DNA of 64,000 bases from CAVVDT01 sp963747005 (GCA_963747005.1 CAVVDT010000003.1:372001-436000), one strand, 5' to 3'; numbered from the stretch's first letter, positions 53,395 through 62,424 are shown. The notes: generated by a model not told the origin, from the sequence alone. Numbers and translations are program-made.

Positions 53395-54009
53395 ATGGGA
53401 AAGGCCACGGCGCTGTCGCAAAGCGATGAAGGCATTGCTGAAGAGGATGTGCTGAGAGCCAACCTCTATCGGTTGCTGGCGCATATTCTGAAAGCACCGC
53501 CCGAGCAGGCGGATCTGGATCTGTTCGCCGCCATGGGGGGCGATCGGACGCCTATCGGTGCGGCTATCGGCGCCCTGGCGCGCATTGCCGGCAGCACCCG
53601 GCCGGAAACCACCGAGCGCGAATATCACAATCTTTTCATTGGCTTGGGCCGTGGCGAACTGGTGCCTTACGGTTCCTACTACCTGACCGGGTTCCTTAAC
53701 GAAAAGCCGCTCGCCCGGCTGCGCGGCGACATGGCTCGCCTCGGCATCGAACGCCGCAGCGAGGTGCGCGAGCCCGAAGACCACATCTCCGCCGAATGCG
53801 AGATGATGGCCGGGCTGATCCTCGGCGACTTCGGCGAGGCCCGCGGGCTCGACGACCAGCGGACGTTCTTCAAGGCCCATCTCTCGCCATGGGCCCGGCA
53901 TTTCTTCACCGACCTGGAAGCGGCCCGTTCATCGGTTTTCTACGCCGGCGTCGGGCGGCTGGGCGCGGCTTTCATGGATGTGGAGGAGGAGGCGTTTTCG
54001 ATGCTCTGA
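53395..54009 (+). CDS. TorD/DmsD-family molybdoenzyme chaperone
   Basis: 204-residue cytoplasmic chaperone for a Tat-exported molybdoenzyme, here presumably the formate dehydrogenase alpha subunit. Typical features are the all-helical fold, EYHNLFIGLGRGELVPYGSY and EPEDHISAECEMMAGLI. First gene of the fdh operon. Confidence 0.88.
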   Translation: MGKATALSQSDEGIAEEDVLRANLYRLLAHILKAPPEQADLDLFAAMGGDRTPIGAAIGALARIAGSTRPETTEREYHNLFIGLGRGELVPYGSYYLTGFLNEKPLARLRGDMARLGIERRSEVREPEDHISAECEMMAGLILGDFGEARGLDDQRTFFKAHLSPWARHFFTDLEAARSSVFYAGVGRLGAAFMDVEEEAFSML

Positions 54010-54094
54010 CCAAGGCTTCGGCCTTGCCAAGACCAAGACTGGCCCCAAGGCTGGCTATAGCGGACGAAACCGTGAGAATAGGAGGAAAATGTCC

Positions 54095-54289
54095 ATGACT
54101 TCCAAACGCGATGGGGCCAACGATGCCCGGCGCGATTTCCTGAAGCTGGCAAGCCTGACCGCTGTTACCGGCGGGGCGCTGGCCGCAACGGGCGATCAGG
54201 CCGCGGCAAACGAAGCCCCAAAGGACGATGTGAGCGGCTATCACGTCAGCGATCACATTTCGACCTACTACAAGCTGGCACGCTTCTGA
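54095..54289 (+). CDS. Small Tat-signal protein of formate dehydrogenase region
   Basis: 64-residue protein consisting of a twin-arginine signal (ARRDFLKLASLTAVTGGALA) and a short tail ending YHVSDHISTYYKLARF. It matches the small 'formate dehydrogenase region TAT target' family found before fdh genes. AGGAGGAA precedes; the ATG at 54095 has better spacing than the one at 54089. Role unknown, perhaps in assembly or export of the alpha/beta dimer. Confidence 0.85.
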   Translation: MTSKRDGANDARRDFLKLASLTAVTGGALAATGDQAAANEAPKDDVSGYHVSDHISTYYKLARF

Positions 54290-54399
54290 CAGCCGTCCAT
54301 CCGGGCTCCCGTCGGGACCCGGGGGACGTCTGCTTTGAATTGCGGGCATGACAACCGACCGGCAGCACAAAGAAACCGGTCAACATTGAGGAGAAGGAC

Positions 54400-57339
54400 A
54401 TGCTTAGGAAGAAGACGGGAGGGGTTGCATTCGGCCCCCGACTGTCATCGGCCCTGACAGATCTCAACGGTGGAGCCATTGACAGGCGTACGTTCCTCAG
54501 GCGTTCAGGCCTGGCGCTTGGCGGCATAGCCGCGGCAAGTGCGCTGGGCGGCGGCATGGTGAAGAAGGCCGCCGCGGCATCATCGACAACCGACAAGATG
54601 GAAATCAGGAAGTCGGTATGCACGCACTGCGCGGTCGGCTGCACGGTGCTGGCCAGGATGCAGAACGGCGTGTGGGTCGGCCAGGAGCCGGGCTTCGATT
54701 CACCCTTCAATCTCGGTGGCCATTGTGCCAAGGGCGCCGCGGTGCGCGAGCATGCCCATGGCGAGCGGCGGCTGAAATATCCCACCAAGCTGGTGAACGG
54801 CGAGTGGAAGCGAATCTCGTGGGAAGACGCCATCAACGAGATCGGCGACCAGATGCTGAAGATCCGCGAGACCTCGGGACCCGATTCGGTCTACTGGCTC
54901 GGTTCGGCCAAGCATTCCAATGAGCAGGCCTATCTGTTCCGCAAGTTCTATGCCTTCTGGGGGTCCAACAACGGCGACCACCAGGCGCGCATCTGTCATT
55001 CCACCACGGTCGCGGGTGTGGCGAACACCTGGGGCTACGGCGCCATGACCAATTCGATCAACGACATCCACAAATCGCGCGCCATCCTCCTGATCGGCGG
55101 CAACCCCGCCGAGGCGCATCCGGTGTCGCTGTTGCATCTGCTCAAGGCGAAGGAGGAAAACAACGCCGCCTTCATCGTCTGCGACCCGCGCTTCACCCGC
55201 ACCGCGGCGCATGCGACGGAATATGTGCGCTTTCGTCCCGGCACCGACGTGGCGCTGGTGTGGGGCATCCTCTACCACATCTTCGAGAACGGCTGGGAAG
55301 ACAAGGACTACATCCAGCGCCGCGTCTGGGGCATGGAGTACGTCCGCGAGGAAGTGAAGAAGTGGACGCCCGAAGAGGTCGAAAAGGTGACCGGCGTGCC
55401 CGGCTCGCAGATGAAGCGGGTGGCCCGCACGCTCGCCCAGTACAAGCCCGGCACCCTCATCTGGTGCATGGGCGGCACCCAGCACACCAACGGCAACAAC
55501 AACACCCGCGCCTACTGCATCCTGCAGCTGGCGCTGGGCAATGTCGGCGTGTCGGGCGGCGGGGCCAACATCTTCCGCGGCCATGACAACGTGCAGGGCG
55601 CGACCGACATGTGCGTGCTCATGGACAACCTGCCGGGCTATTACGGCCTGTCGGCGGGTGCCTGGAAGCACTGGTCGCGGGTCTGGGATGTCGACTACGA
55701 CAAGATGAAGGCCCGCTTTGCCACCATCAAGGACAAGGACGGCAAGGAAAAGAGCCTGATGAACGAGGCCGGCATTCCGGTGTCGCGCTGGTTCGACGGC
55801 GTGCTCGAGGCCAAGGACAAACTCGACCAGCCCGACAATCTGAGAGCGATGGTGTTCTGGGGTCATGCGCCCAATTCGCAGACCCGCCTGCCCGACATGC
55901 AAAAGGCCATGGACAAGCTCGACCTCATGGTGGTGGTCGATCCCTATCCCACGGTCTCGGCCATCCTCCACAACCGCAAGGACGGCGTCTACCTGCTGCC
56001 GGCCTCGACCCAGTTCGAGACCTACGGCTCGGTGACCGCCTCGAACCGCTCGCTGCAGTGGCGCGACAAGGTCATCGACCCGGTGTGGGAATCGCTGCCC
56101 GACCACATGATCATGGCGATGTTTGCCAGGAAGTTCGGCTTCTATGACGACTTCTTCAAGCACATCAAGGTGAACGAGGTACAGGTCGGCCAGCTCAAGG
56201 TGCCCGAGCCGCTGATCGAGGATATCACCCGCGAGTTCAACCGCGGCATGTGGACCATCGGCTATACCGGCCAGTCGCCGGAGCGCCTGAAACTGCACAT
56301 GGCCAACCAGTACACCTTCGACCGTACCACCCTGCAAGCCAGGGGCGGCCCGTGCGACGGTGACTACTATGGTCTGCCGTGGCCGTGCTGGGGCACCGCT
56401 GCGATGAAGCATCCCGGCACCCCCAACCTCTACGACATCTCCAAGCCGGTGGCTGAGGGCGGTCTCACCTTCCGTGCCCGGTTCGGCGTCAAGGCGCCGG
56501 ACAAGTGGGGCGGAGCCAACCTCCTGGCCGAAGGGTCCTACTCGGTGGGCTCCGAGCTGACCGACGGCTATCCCGAGTTCACCTACGGGATGCTGCAAAA
56601 GCTCGGCTGGGACGGCGACCTGACGGCCGACGAACTGGCCGCCATCAAGAAGGTGGGCGGCGATGCCCCGGAGAAGGTCAACTGGAAGGTCGACCTCTCG
56701 GGCGGCATCCAGCGCGTCGCCATCAAGCATGGTGCGGCCCCCTTCGGCAACGCCAAGGCCCGTTGCGTGGTGTGGAACTTCCCGGATCCGGTGCCGCTGC
56801 ACCGCGAGCCGCTCTACACCCCGCGGCGCGACCTGCTCGACAAGTACGCCACCTACGACGACATCCGGCGCAACCGTCTGCCGGTGCTCTTCAAGTCGAT
56901 CCAGCAGGTCGACCACTCCAAGGAATACCCGATCATTCTCACTTCGGGGCGTCTGGTGGAGTACGAGGGCGGCGGCGACGAATCGCGGTCGAACCCGTGG
57001 CTGGCCGAATTGCAGCAGAACATGTTCGTCGAAATCAATCCGGTCGATGCCAACGATCTTGCCATCAAGGACGGCGAGATGGTCTGGCTGGAGGGACCGG
57101 AGAAGGGCAAGGTGAAAGTGATGGCCATGGTCACCGAGCGGGTGGCCAGGGGTGTCGCCTTCATGCCGTTCCACTTCGGCGGTCATTTCGAGGGTGAGGA
57201 TCGTCGGTCGCACTATCCAGCCGGCGCCGATCCATTCGTTCTGGGTGAATCATCCAATACCGCCCAGACCTACGGCTACGACGTCGTCACCCAGATGCAG
57301 GAGACCAAGGTCACCCTGTGCAAGATTGCCAAAGCCTGA
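54400..57339 (+). CDS. Formate dehydrogenase catalytic (alpha) subunit, Mo/W-bisPGD type
   Basis: 979-residue Tat-exported formate dehydrogenase of the FdnG/FdoG/FDH3 type. It has a Tat signal (IDRRTFLRRSGLALGG), a [4Fe-4S] motif CTHCAVGC with a fourth cysteine in GGHCAKGAA, and molybdopterin domains to the C-terminal FHFGGHFEG region. The metal ligand is Cys199 (ARICHSTTV), where E. coli FdnG has selenocysteine; the His that follows is conserved. Oxidises formate to CO2 on the periplasmic side and passes electrons to the beta subunit. Confidence 0.95.
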   Translation: MLRKKTGGVAFGPRLSSALTDLNGGAIDRRTFLRRSGLALGGIAAASALGGGMVKKAAAASSTTDKMEIRKSVCTHCAVGCTVLARMQNGVWVGQEPGFDSPFNLGGHCAKGAAVREHAHGERRLKYPTKLVNGEWKRISWEDAINEIGDQMLKIRETSGPDSVYWLGSAKHSNEQAYLFRKFYAFWGSNNGDHQARICHSTTVAGVANTWGYGAMTNSINDIHKSRAILLIGGNPAEAHPVSLLHLLKAKEENNAAFIVCDPRFTRTAAHATEYVRFRPGTDVALVWGILYHIFENGWEDKDYIQRRVWGMEYVREEVKKWTPEEVEKVTGVPGSQMKRVARTLAQYKPGTLIWCMGGTQHTNGNNNTRAYCILQLALGNVGVSGGGANIFRGHDNVQGATDMCVLMDNLPGYYGLSAGAWKHWSRVWDVDYDKMKARFATIKDKDGKEKSLMNEAGIPVSRWFDGVLEAKDKLDQPDNLRAMVFWGHAPNSQTRLPDMQKAMDKLDLMVVVDPYPTVSAILHNRKDGVYLLPASTQFETYGSVTASNRSLQWRDKVIDPVWESLPDHMIMAMFARKFGFYDDFFKHIKVNEVQVGQLKVPEPLIEDITREFNRGMWTIGYTGQSPERLKLHMANQYTFDRTTLQARGGPCDGDYYGLPWPCWGTAAMKHPGTPNLYDISKPVAEGGLTFRARFGVKAPDKWGGANLLAEGSYSVGSELTDGYPEFTYGMLQKLGWDGDLTADELAAIKKVGGDAPEKVNWKVDLSGGIQRVAIKHGAAPFGNAKARCVVWNFPDPVPLHREPLYTPRRDLLDKYATYDDIRRNRLPVLFKSIQQVDHSKEYPIILTSGRLVEYEGGGDESRSNPWLAELQQNMFVEINPVDANDLAIKDGEMVWLEGPEKGKVKVMAMVTERVARGVAFMPFHFGGHFEGEDRRSHYPAGADPFVLGESSNTAQTYGYDVVTQMQETKVTLCKIAKA

Positions 57340-57352
57340 GGAGAACCAGATC

Positions 57353-57946
57353 ATGGCTCGCATGAAGTTCCTGTGTGACGCCGACCGTTGCATCAACTGC
57401 AACGCCTGCGTCACCGCCTGCAAGAACGAAAACGAGGTGCCATGGGGCGTCAACCGCAGGCGCGTCGTCACCATCAATGACGGCCACCCCGGTCAGCGCT
57501 CCATCTCGGTGGCCTGCATGCATTGCTCGGATGCGCCCTGCAAGTCGGTGTGTCCGGTGGATTGCTTCTACCAGACCGCCGAGGGCGTGGTGCTGCACAA
57601 CAAGGACCTGTGCATCGGCTGCGGCTACTGCTTCTATGCCTGCCCCTTCGGGGCGCCGCAGTATCCCCAGGTCGGCAACTTCGGCTCGCGCGGCAAGATG
57701 GACAAGTGCACCTTCTGCGCCGGCGGCCCGGAAGCCGACAACTCCGACATCGAGTTCAAGAAGTATGGCCGCAATCGCCTCGCCCAGGGCAAGTTACCCC
57801 TGTGCGCGGAGATGTGCTCGACCAAGGCGCTCTTGGCCGGTGACGGCGACCAGGTCTCGGCCATCTACCGCGAGCGCGTCGTCGCCCGCGGCTTCGGTGC
57901 CGGTGCGTGGGGTTGGGGCAAGGCCTATCCGGGCAACGGTTCCTGA
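57353..57946 (+). CDS. fdh3B: Formate dehydrogenase iron-sulfur (beta) subunit
   Basis: 197-residue ferredoxin-like subunit that carries electrons from alpha to gamma. Cysteine clusters for four [4Fe-4S] centres: CINCNACVTACKNEN, CMHCSDAPCKSVCPVDC, CIGCGYCFYACPFG and CTFC...CAEMC. It has no C-terminal transmembrane helix, unlike E. coli FdnH, and fits the shorter FDH3-type beta subunits. The frame is open upstream inside the alpha gene, but homology starts at ATG 57353 after GGAGAA. Confidence 0.93.
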   Translation: MARMKFLCDADRCINCNACVTACKNENEVPWGVNRRRVVTINDGHPGQRSISVACMHCSDAPCKSVCPVDCFYQTAEGVVLHNKDLCIGCGYCFYACPFGAPQYPQVGNFGSRGKMDKCTFCAGGPEADNSDIEFKKYGRNRLAQGKLPLCAEMCSTKALLAGDGDQVSAIYRERVVARGFGAGAWGWGKAYPGNGS

Positions 57947-58033
57947 CCGGCGCCCGCTAGAACCAGACGAGGGGGCGGCGGTTGCGGCTGCCGCCCCTCT
58001 TCGGCCGCTCCAGCGACACATCCGGAAAAGGCG

Positions 58034-58249
58034 ATGCGCCACATGATACGCCCGCTCAAGGGGCTTTTCGTCCTCTCGTTGACAGTGACCGCCGCGGTGG
58101 CCCTGTCGGCTTGTCGCGAGACCGAGACGGGTCGGCCGATCAGTCTCCAGAAAGGCACCTATCAGGGCAAGGCCGATACACCGCTCAGCCCCGAGACCCT
58201 GAAGGTGTTGCGCCAGCGCACCGCAGGGCAGGGACTATCGACACTTTGA
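58034..58249 (+). CDS. Small lipoprotein in fdh operon
   Basis: 71-residue predicted lipoprotein. The signal peptide ends at lipobox LSAC, with Cys27 as the lipidation site. The mature part of about 45 residues includes GRPISLQKGTYQGKAD. Found between the beta and gamma subunit genes, so probably a periplasmic accessory of the complex; family not recognised. The ATG at 58043 is an alternative. Confidence 0.75.
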   Translation: MRHMIRPLKGLFVLSLTVTAAVALSACRETETGRPISLQKGTYQGKADTPLSPETLKVLRQRTAGQGLSTL

Positions 58250-58332
58250 GCGCCGCACAACACATGCCGGGCGCGGCCTGCCCCTGACGACAGGCCACGC
58301 GAAGTCTGCAAGAAGTCCAAGGGGTAAAGACC

Positions 58333-59454
58333 ATGTCGAAGCTCGCATACGCAATGACCGCATCGGGGCTGCTGCGGCGGGCCCTGGCGGTGGCGGTTGT
58401 TTCGCTTGCCCTGGCAGGCACGCCTGCACCGGTCGCCCACGCCCAGACGACGACAGCGCCGCCGACCTCGAACGATCTCAGGACCGAGGCGCAGGGAACG
58501 CTCTCGAAGTCCGACATCTGGAGCGCCATCCGCAAGGGCCAGACCGGCCGGGTCACCATTCCCGACGCCAAGGCCGGCCAGCTCATCCAGTCGGAAGGTG
58601 AAACCTGGCGGCTGTTCCACAACGGGCCGCTCACCGTCTACGGCGCCTATGCGCTCATCGCCACCATTCTGGCGCTCAGTGTGTTCTTCGTGCTGCGCGG
58701 AAGGGTGCGCATCGCCGGCGGCCCGTCGGGGGAGACCATCGAACGCTTCAGTCTGCTGGAGCGCTTCGCCCATTGGCTGATGGCGGGCTCCTTCATCATC
58801 CTGGCGCTCAGCGGTCTCAACCTGCTGTTCGGGCGTTACGTGCTGCTGCCGGTGATCGGCAAGGCGGCGTTCGCCGACCTGACCATGTGGGGCAAGCTGG
58901 CCCATCACTATGTGGCTTTCTCCTTCATGGCCGGCGTGGTGCTGGCCTTCCTGCTGTGGGTCATCCACAACATTCCCGGCCCCAGTGATGTGGTGTGGCT
59001 GCTGAAGGGCGGCGGACTGTTCGGCGATGGCGCGCACCCGCACGCCAAAAAGTTCAACGCCGGCCAGAAGATCGTCTTCTGGCTGGTGGTGCTCGGGGCG
59101 CTTTCGTCATCGCTGTCGGGGATCGCCCTGATGTTCCCGTTCCAGACCGACTTCATGTCGAGGACCTTCATAGTCCTCAACGGCTTCGGTGCCAGCCTGC
59201 CGACCCATCTCTCGCCGGTCGCCGAGCAACAGCTCGAGCAGGTCTGGCACGCCATCGTGGGCATCGGCTTTAGCTGCCTGATCCTCGCTCACATCTATAT
59301 CGGCACGCTGGGGATGGAAGGCGCCTTCGATGCCATGGGCTCCGGCCAGGTGGACCTCAAATGGGCACGGGAACACCACGACCTGTGGGTCGAGGAGGTG
59401 GAGGCCAAGGCCGCTACCGCCGAGGCCGAGGCCGGCGCCCAACCCGCCGAATAG
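58333..59454 (+). CDS. Formate dehydrogenase cytochrome b (gamma) subunit
   Basis: 373-residue membrane subunit. A signal peptide (to about residue 37) and a periplasmic N-terminal segment precede transmembrane helices of the FdnI/FdoI-type cytochrome b556 fold. Haem-ligand histidines are plausible in ERFAHWLMAGSF, GKLAHHYVAFSF and LILAHIYIG. It anchors the complex and would pass electrons to quinone. Confidence 0.93.
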   Translation: MSKLAYAMTASGLLRRALAVAVVSLALAGTPAPVAHAQTTTAPPTSNDLRTEAQGTLSKSDIWSAIRKGQTGRVTIPDAKAGQLIQSEGETWRLFHNGPLTVYGAYALIATILALSVFFVLRGRVRIAGGPSGETIERFSLLERFAHWLMAGSFIILALSGLNLLFGRYVLLPVIGKAAFADLTMWGKLAHHYVAFSFMAGVVLAFLLWVIHNIPGPSDVVWLLKGGGLFGDGAHPHAKKFNAGQKIVFWLVVLGALSSSLSGIALMFPFQTDFMSRTFIVLNGFGASLPTHLSPVAEQQLEQVWHAIVGIGFSCLILAHIYIGTLGMEGAFDAMGSGQVDLKWAREHHDLWVEEVEAKAATAEAEAGAQPAE

Positions 59455-59467
59455 CCGGCCGGCGGCC

Positions 59468-60859
59468 ATGTCGCTCGCCGCGGCACGGCGATGGTCTTAC
59501 CGCTCCGGCGGCCCCGGCTGGCGATGCCCGGTGGCCGCCCTTGCCCTGTTGCTGGCAGCGACGCTTGCCGGTTCGGCCCGCACCAGCCTCGATCCGCGTG
59601 ACCTCACCGGCCACGGTGGCCCGGTCAAGGCCATCGCCGTCTCGCCCGACGGTGAGCGCGCCATCACCGGGAGCTTCGATTATTCGATGATCGCCTGGCG
59701 CCTCGATGGGGACAAGCCGCGCCTCGAACATCGCTTCCTGGACCATGAGGCGGCGGTCAACGCCGTTGCCTTCGCCGATGAGGGCAGGCGTGCGGTTACC
59801 GGCAGCGACGATGCAACCATCGGGGTGTTCGACCTCGACGCCGGCCGCCTCATCGCCCGGCTGAAGGGGCATTCCCAGAAGGTGGTGGGCGTGGCGGTGT
59901 CGCCGGACGGCCATTGGGCGGCCTCGGCCTCATGGGATCGCACGGCGCGCCTGTGGAACCTCGAAAGCCTCAAGGCCGGCCCGGTCCTTTCAGGCCACAC
60001 CGGCAGCGTCAACGCCGTCGCCTTCACGCCCGACAGCGCCCATGTGCTGACGGCCGGCTATGACGGCACCTTGCGCCTGTGGCGGGTGGCCGACGGCGTG
60101 CAGGAGCGCATCGTTGTGAAACACGGCTGGGGCATCAACGCCATCTTGCTTACGGCCGACGGCACCCATGTGCTGTTCGGCGCCCTCGACGGCACGGTGG
60201 GCCTCGTCGATCTCAGCGGCAGCGGCGAGGTGAGGGTGATCGCCCGCCGCCCGCGACCGGTCCTGGCACTCGCCCTCAACCGCGATGGCAGGCTCGCCGC
60301 AGTTGGCGGCGGCGATGGCCTGATCGAGGTCTACGATACCTTGACCTGGAAGATGATGCGCAGCCTCGACAACCCTTACGGCCCGGTATGGGCGCTGGCC
60401 TTCACCGGCAGTAGCGATGCCCTCTATATGGGCGGCCTCGACGATGAGGCGCATTTCTGGCAGTTCCTTCCCGGCAGCGCCTTCGAGCCGGTCAAGGGCG
60501 ATTATCCCCGCCGCTTCCAGGTGAGCGAAGGCGTGGGGCCCGGCGAATTGCAGTTCCGCCGCAAATGCTCGATCTGCCACACCTTGAAGCGCGACGGCGG
60601 CAACCGCGCCGGCCCCAGCCTCTATGGCATCTTCGGGCGCCGCGCCGGCAGCTTGCCGGACTATGTCTATTCGCCGGCCCTGGCGCATTCCGGCATCGTG
60701 TGGAATGAAGAAACCATCGGCCGGCTGTTCGCCGAGGGACCGCAGCACTACATTCCGGGAACCAAAATGCCACTGCAAAAGATGGCGAGCGCTGATGACC
60801 GCGCCGCCCTCATCGCCTATCTAAGAAAGGCGACCGGCCGCGCCGGTCCGCGCCCATGA
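59468..60859 (+). CDS. WD40 beta-propeller/cytochrome c fusion protein
   Basis: 463-residue exported protein with a signal peptide to about residue 37. Seven WD40-like repeats follow (for example LTGHGGPVKAIAVSPDGERA, LKGHSQKVVGVAVSPDGHWA, LSGHTGSVNAVAFTPDSAHV), forming one propeller. A class I cytochrome c domain comes next, with CSICH (Cys367-His371) and probable axial Met434 (GTKMP). The ATG at 59468 fixes the signal peptide. It lies 13 bases after the gamma-subunit gene, so it may be a periplasmic electron-transfer partner or assembly factor of formate dehydrogenase. Not a standard Fdh subunit. Confidence 0.88.
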   Translation: MSLAAARRWSYRSGGPGWRCPVAALALLLAATLAGSARTSLDPRDLTGHGGPVKAIAVSPDGERAITGSFDYSMIAWRLDGDKPRLEHRFLDHEAAVNAVAFADEGRRAVTGSDDATIGVFDLDAGRLIARLKGHSQKVVGVAVSPDGHWAASASWDRTARLWNLESLKAGPVLSGHTGSVNAVAFTPDSAHVLTAGYDGTLRLWRVADGVQERIVVKHGWGINAILLTADGTHVLFGALDGTVGLVDLSGSGEVRVIARRPRPVLALALNRDGRLAAVGGGDGLIEVYDTLTWKMMRSLDNPYGPVWALAFTGSSDALYMGGLDDEAHFWQFLPGSAFEPVKGDYPRRFQVSEGVGPGELQFRRKCSICHTLKRDGGNRAGPSLYGIFGRRAGSLPDYVYSPALAHSGIVWNEETIGRLFAEGPQHYIPGTKMPLQKMASADDRAALIAYLRKATGRAGPRP

Positions 60860-60873
60860 AGGAGGATCGATCC

Positions 60874-60996
60874 ATGAAGGCATTCGCATTGAGCATGATC
60901 GCGCTGGTGGCGATCGCCGCGGTGGCCGGGTTCACCCTTTCGCGGCTGGGCTGGACGGCCGCCGATATCTACACCTCAAGCAATGTCCGCCTGTGA
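60874..60996 (+). CDS. 40-residue single-pass membrane peptide
   Basis: Short frame starting MKAFALSMIALVAIAAVAGF and ending TSSNVRL, with a strong AAGGAGG site 6-8 bases upstream of the ATG. One transmembrane helix occupies residues 4-24. It sits between the cytochrome c fusion and the DUF6494 gene with normal operon spacing. Likely a small membrane subunit or assembly peptide of the Fdh complex; no family recognised. Confidence 0.65.
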   Translation: MKAFALSMIALVAIAAVAGFTLSRLGWTAADIYTSSNVRL

Positions 60997-61020
60997 ACGG
61001 CGGCAGAAAGGCCATGAGCG

Positions 61021-61212
61021 ATGAACGATGACCGCTTCAACATGTCGATGCGCAAATTCCTCAAGCAGGTGGGCGTGACCTCGCAGCAGAAGATAGAAGA
61101 GGCAGTGCGCGCCGCCGGCAAGTCGTCCGGCAAGATGAAGATCACCGCCCGGGTGAGCGCTCCGGGGCTCGGCCTCGACCATACGGTCGAGGGCGAGATC
61201 GATCTGGGCTGA
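61021..61212 (+). CDS. DUF6494 family small protein
   Basis: 63-residue soluble protein of the DUF6494 type (MNDDRFNMSMRKFLKQVGV, ending HTVEGEIDLG). No cysteines or signal peptide. Function unknown; the position in a formate dehydrogenase operon is the only clue. Confidence 0.78.
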   Translation: MNDDRFNMSMRKFLKQVGVTSQQKIEEAVRAAGKSSGKMKITARVSAPGLGLDHTVEGEIDLG

Positions 61213-61213
61213 G

Positions 61214-61930
61214 ATGTCCGACGACCTGGCGCCGCCCGCCTTTCCACCGCTGATTGCCGGCCATCCGGTCGCGGCTTCGGGCGATGCCTTTCAGGCAGCG
61301 CTCGATGCGGTGAAGGCGGGTACCGCCAGCGCCGGCGATCTTTTCTGGTCCGAGGCCGTCAACCGTCTCGACTTCGCCCTGGTGCTGGAGCCCGAAGTCG
61401 AAGCGTTGCGCGCGGTACAGGCGCATCTGGTGGTGATGGTCGCTTTCGGCGATGCGCTGGGGGCCATCGCCCCGCCGGTGACCGCGGTGCATTACCGCTG
61501 GCCGGGAACGCTGTTGATCAACGGGGCGGCGGCCGGCGAAGTGCGCACCGCCCTGTCGGCGACCGGTGAGGGTGAGAGCGCTGCCTATATGGTGACCGGC
61601 GTGACGCTCGCCATCCAGCCTGCCGCCACGCGGGACGAGCCGGGCCTTCGACCCGACACCACCTCGCTGTGGGACGAAGGCTGCGGCGACATCGACCGCA
61701 CCCTCCTCATCGAGAGCATCACCCGCCACATCCTCACCTGGATCGATACCTGGGAAAACGAGGGCTTCCGCCCGGTGCACGAAATGTGGTGCGGGCGCAT
61801 CGAGGAGGCAGACGGCGAAACAGCTCCCGCCGACCGCTCCATGGGGCTGGACGAGGACGGCAACCTGCTGGTCGCTTCAGGCGCCGGCACCGCGGCCCGC
61901 CGGCTCATCGAGCAGATCGAGCGGTTTTGA
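61214..61930 (+). CDS. Biotin/lipoate protein ligase-like protein (DUF4444 type), degenerate
   Basis: 238-residue homologue of biotin/lipoate A/B protein ligases (FALVLEPEVE, FGDALGAIAPPVTAVHYRWP, LINGAAAGEVR). The glycine- and arginine-rich adenylate loop of BirA (GRGRRGR-like) is absent. This argues against normal ligase chemistry, or for a different substrate mode. It starts 1 base after the DUF6494 stop and overlaps the next gene (TGATG). May modify or recognise a protein in the fdh complex; inference. Confidence 0.8.
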   Translation: MSDDLAPPAFPPLIAGHPVAASGDAFQAALDAVKAGTASAGDLFWSEAVNRLDFALVLEPEVEALRAVQAHLVVMVAFGDALGAIAPPVTAVHYRWPGTLLINGAAAGEVRTALSATGEGESAAYMVTGVTLAIQPAATRDEPGLRPDTTSLWDEGCGDIDRTLLIESITRHILTWIDTWENEGFRPVHEMWCGRIEEADGETAPADRSMGLDEDGNLLVASGAGTAARRLIEQIERF

Positions 61931-62424
61931 TGACGGCAATGAAGTTCCTGCGCGCCATCCGCTTCGATCCATCCGACCTCGCCGTCTATGCCCGGCCGGC
62001 CGATGAGCGCGAATGGGTCGTCTCCGGCGCCTTCGAATTCGCCGTACCCCATGGCCCCGAGCTTGCCGGCAAGACCAGGCAGGCTTTCGCCAACGGCTTT
62101 CTCGGATTGCCGAGCTTCGGGCGCTCGACCTTTGCCACCGTCGCCAGCATGGCGGAAGCCGAACAGCGCGACATCGCCGCCCGGCTGGTGCGGCATTTCG
62201 TGCATGTCCTCGGCGCGCCGGATGAAGCCGCGGCGGCCCGGGCAGCGGATGAGGAGATGGCCTTCATCGCCGATCTGTGCGCCGAAAAGCCGATCAATAC
62301 CGTCTTCACCGTCTATCGCCGGCTCGATGCGGACGGCAATATCCGCGAGGAATTCCGCGAGATCGCCCCGCCGGGCGAACCACGCCATGCCCGCGTCTGG
62401 GATGTCGAGGACAGCCATGGTTGA
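61930..62424 (+). CDS. DUF6505 family protein
   Basis: 164-residue protein of the DUF6505 type (MKFLRAIRFDPSDLAVYARP, GAFEFA, TFATVASM). No signal peptide or metal motif seen. Translationally coupled to both neighbours (TGATG overlap upstream, 8-base overlap downstream). Function unknown. Confidence 0.78.
   Translation: MTAMKFLRAIRFDPSDLAVYARPADEREWVVSGAFEFAVPHGPELAGKTRQAFANGFLGLPSFGRSTFATVASMAEAEQRDIAARLVRHFVHVLGAPDEAAAARAADEEMAFIADLCAEKPINTVFTVYRRLDADGNIREEFREIAPPGEPRHARVWDVEDSHG

Noticed and set aside
54994..54996. Possible selenocysteine site in formate dehydrogenase
   Set aside because: The codon is TGT (Cys), not TGA, and the frame is continuous, so no recoding is needed.
54700..57213. 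Long minus-strand open frame opposite the formate dehydrogenase alpha gene
   Set aside because: Antisense shadow of a strongly conserved molybdoenzyme gene; no recognisable family and no ribosome-binding site.
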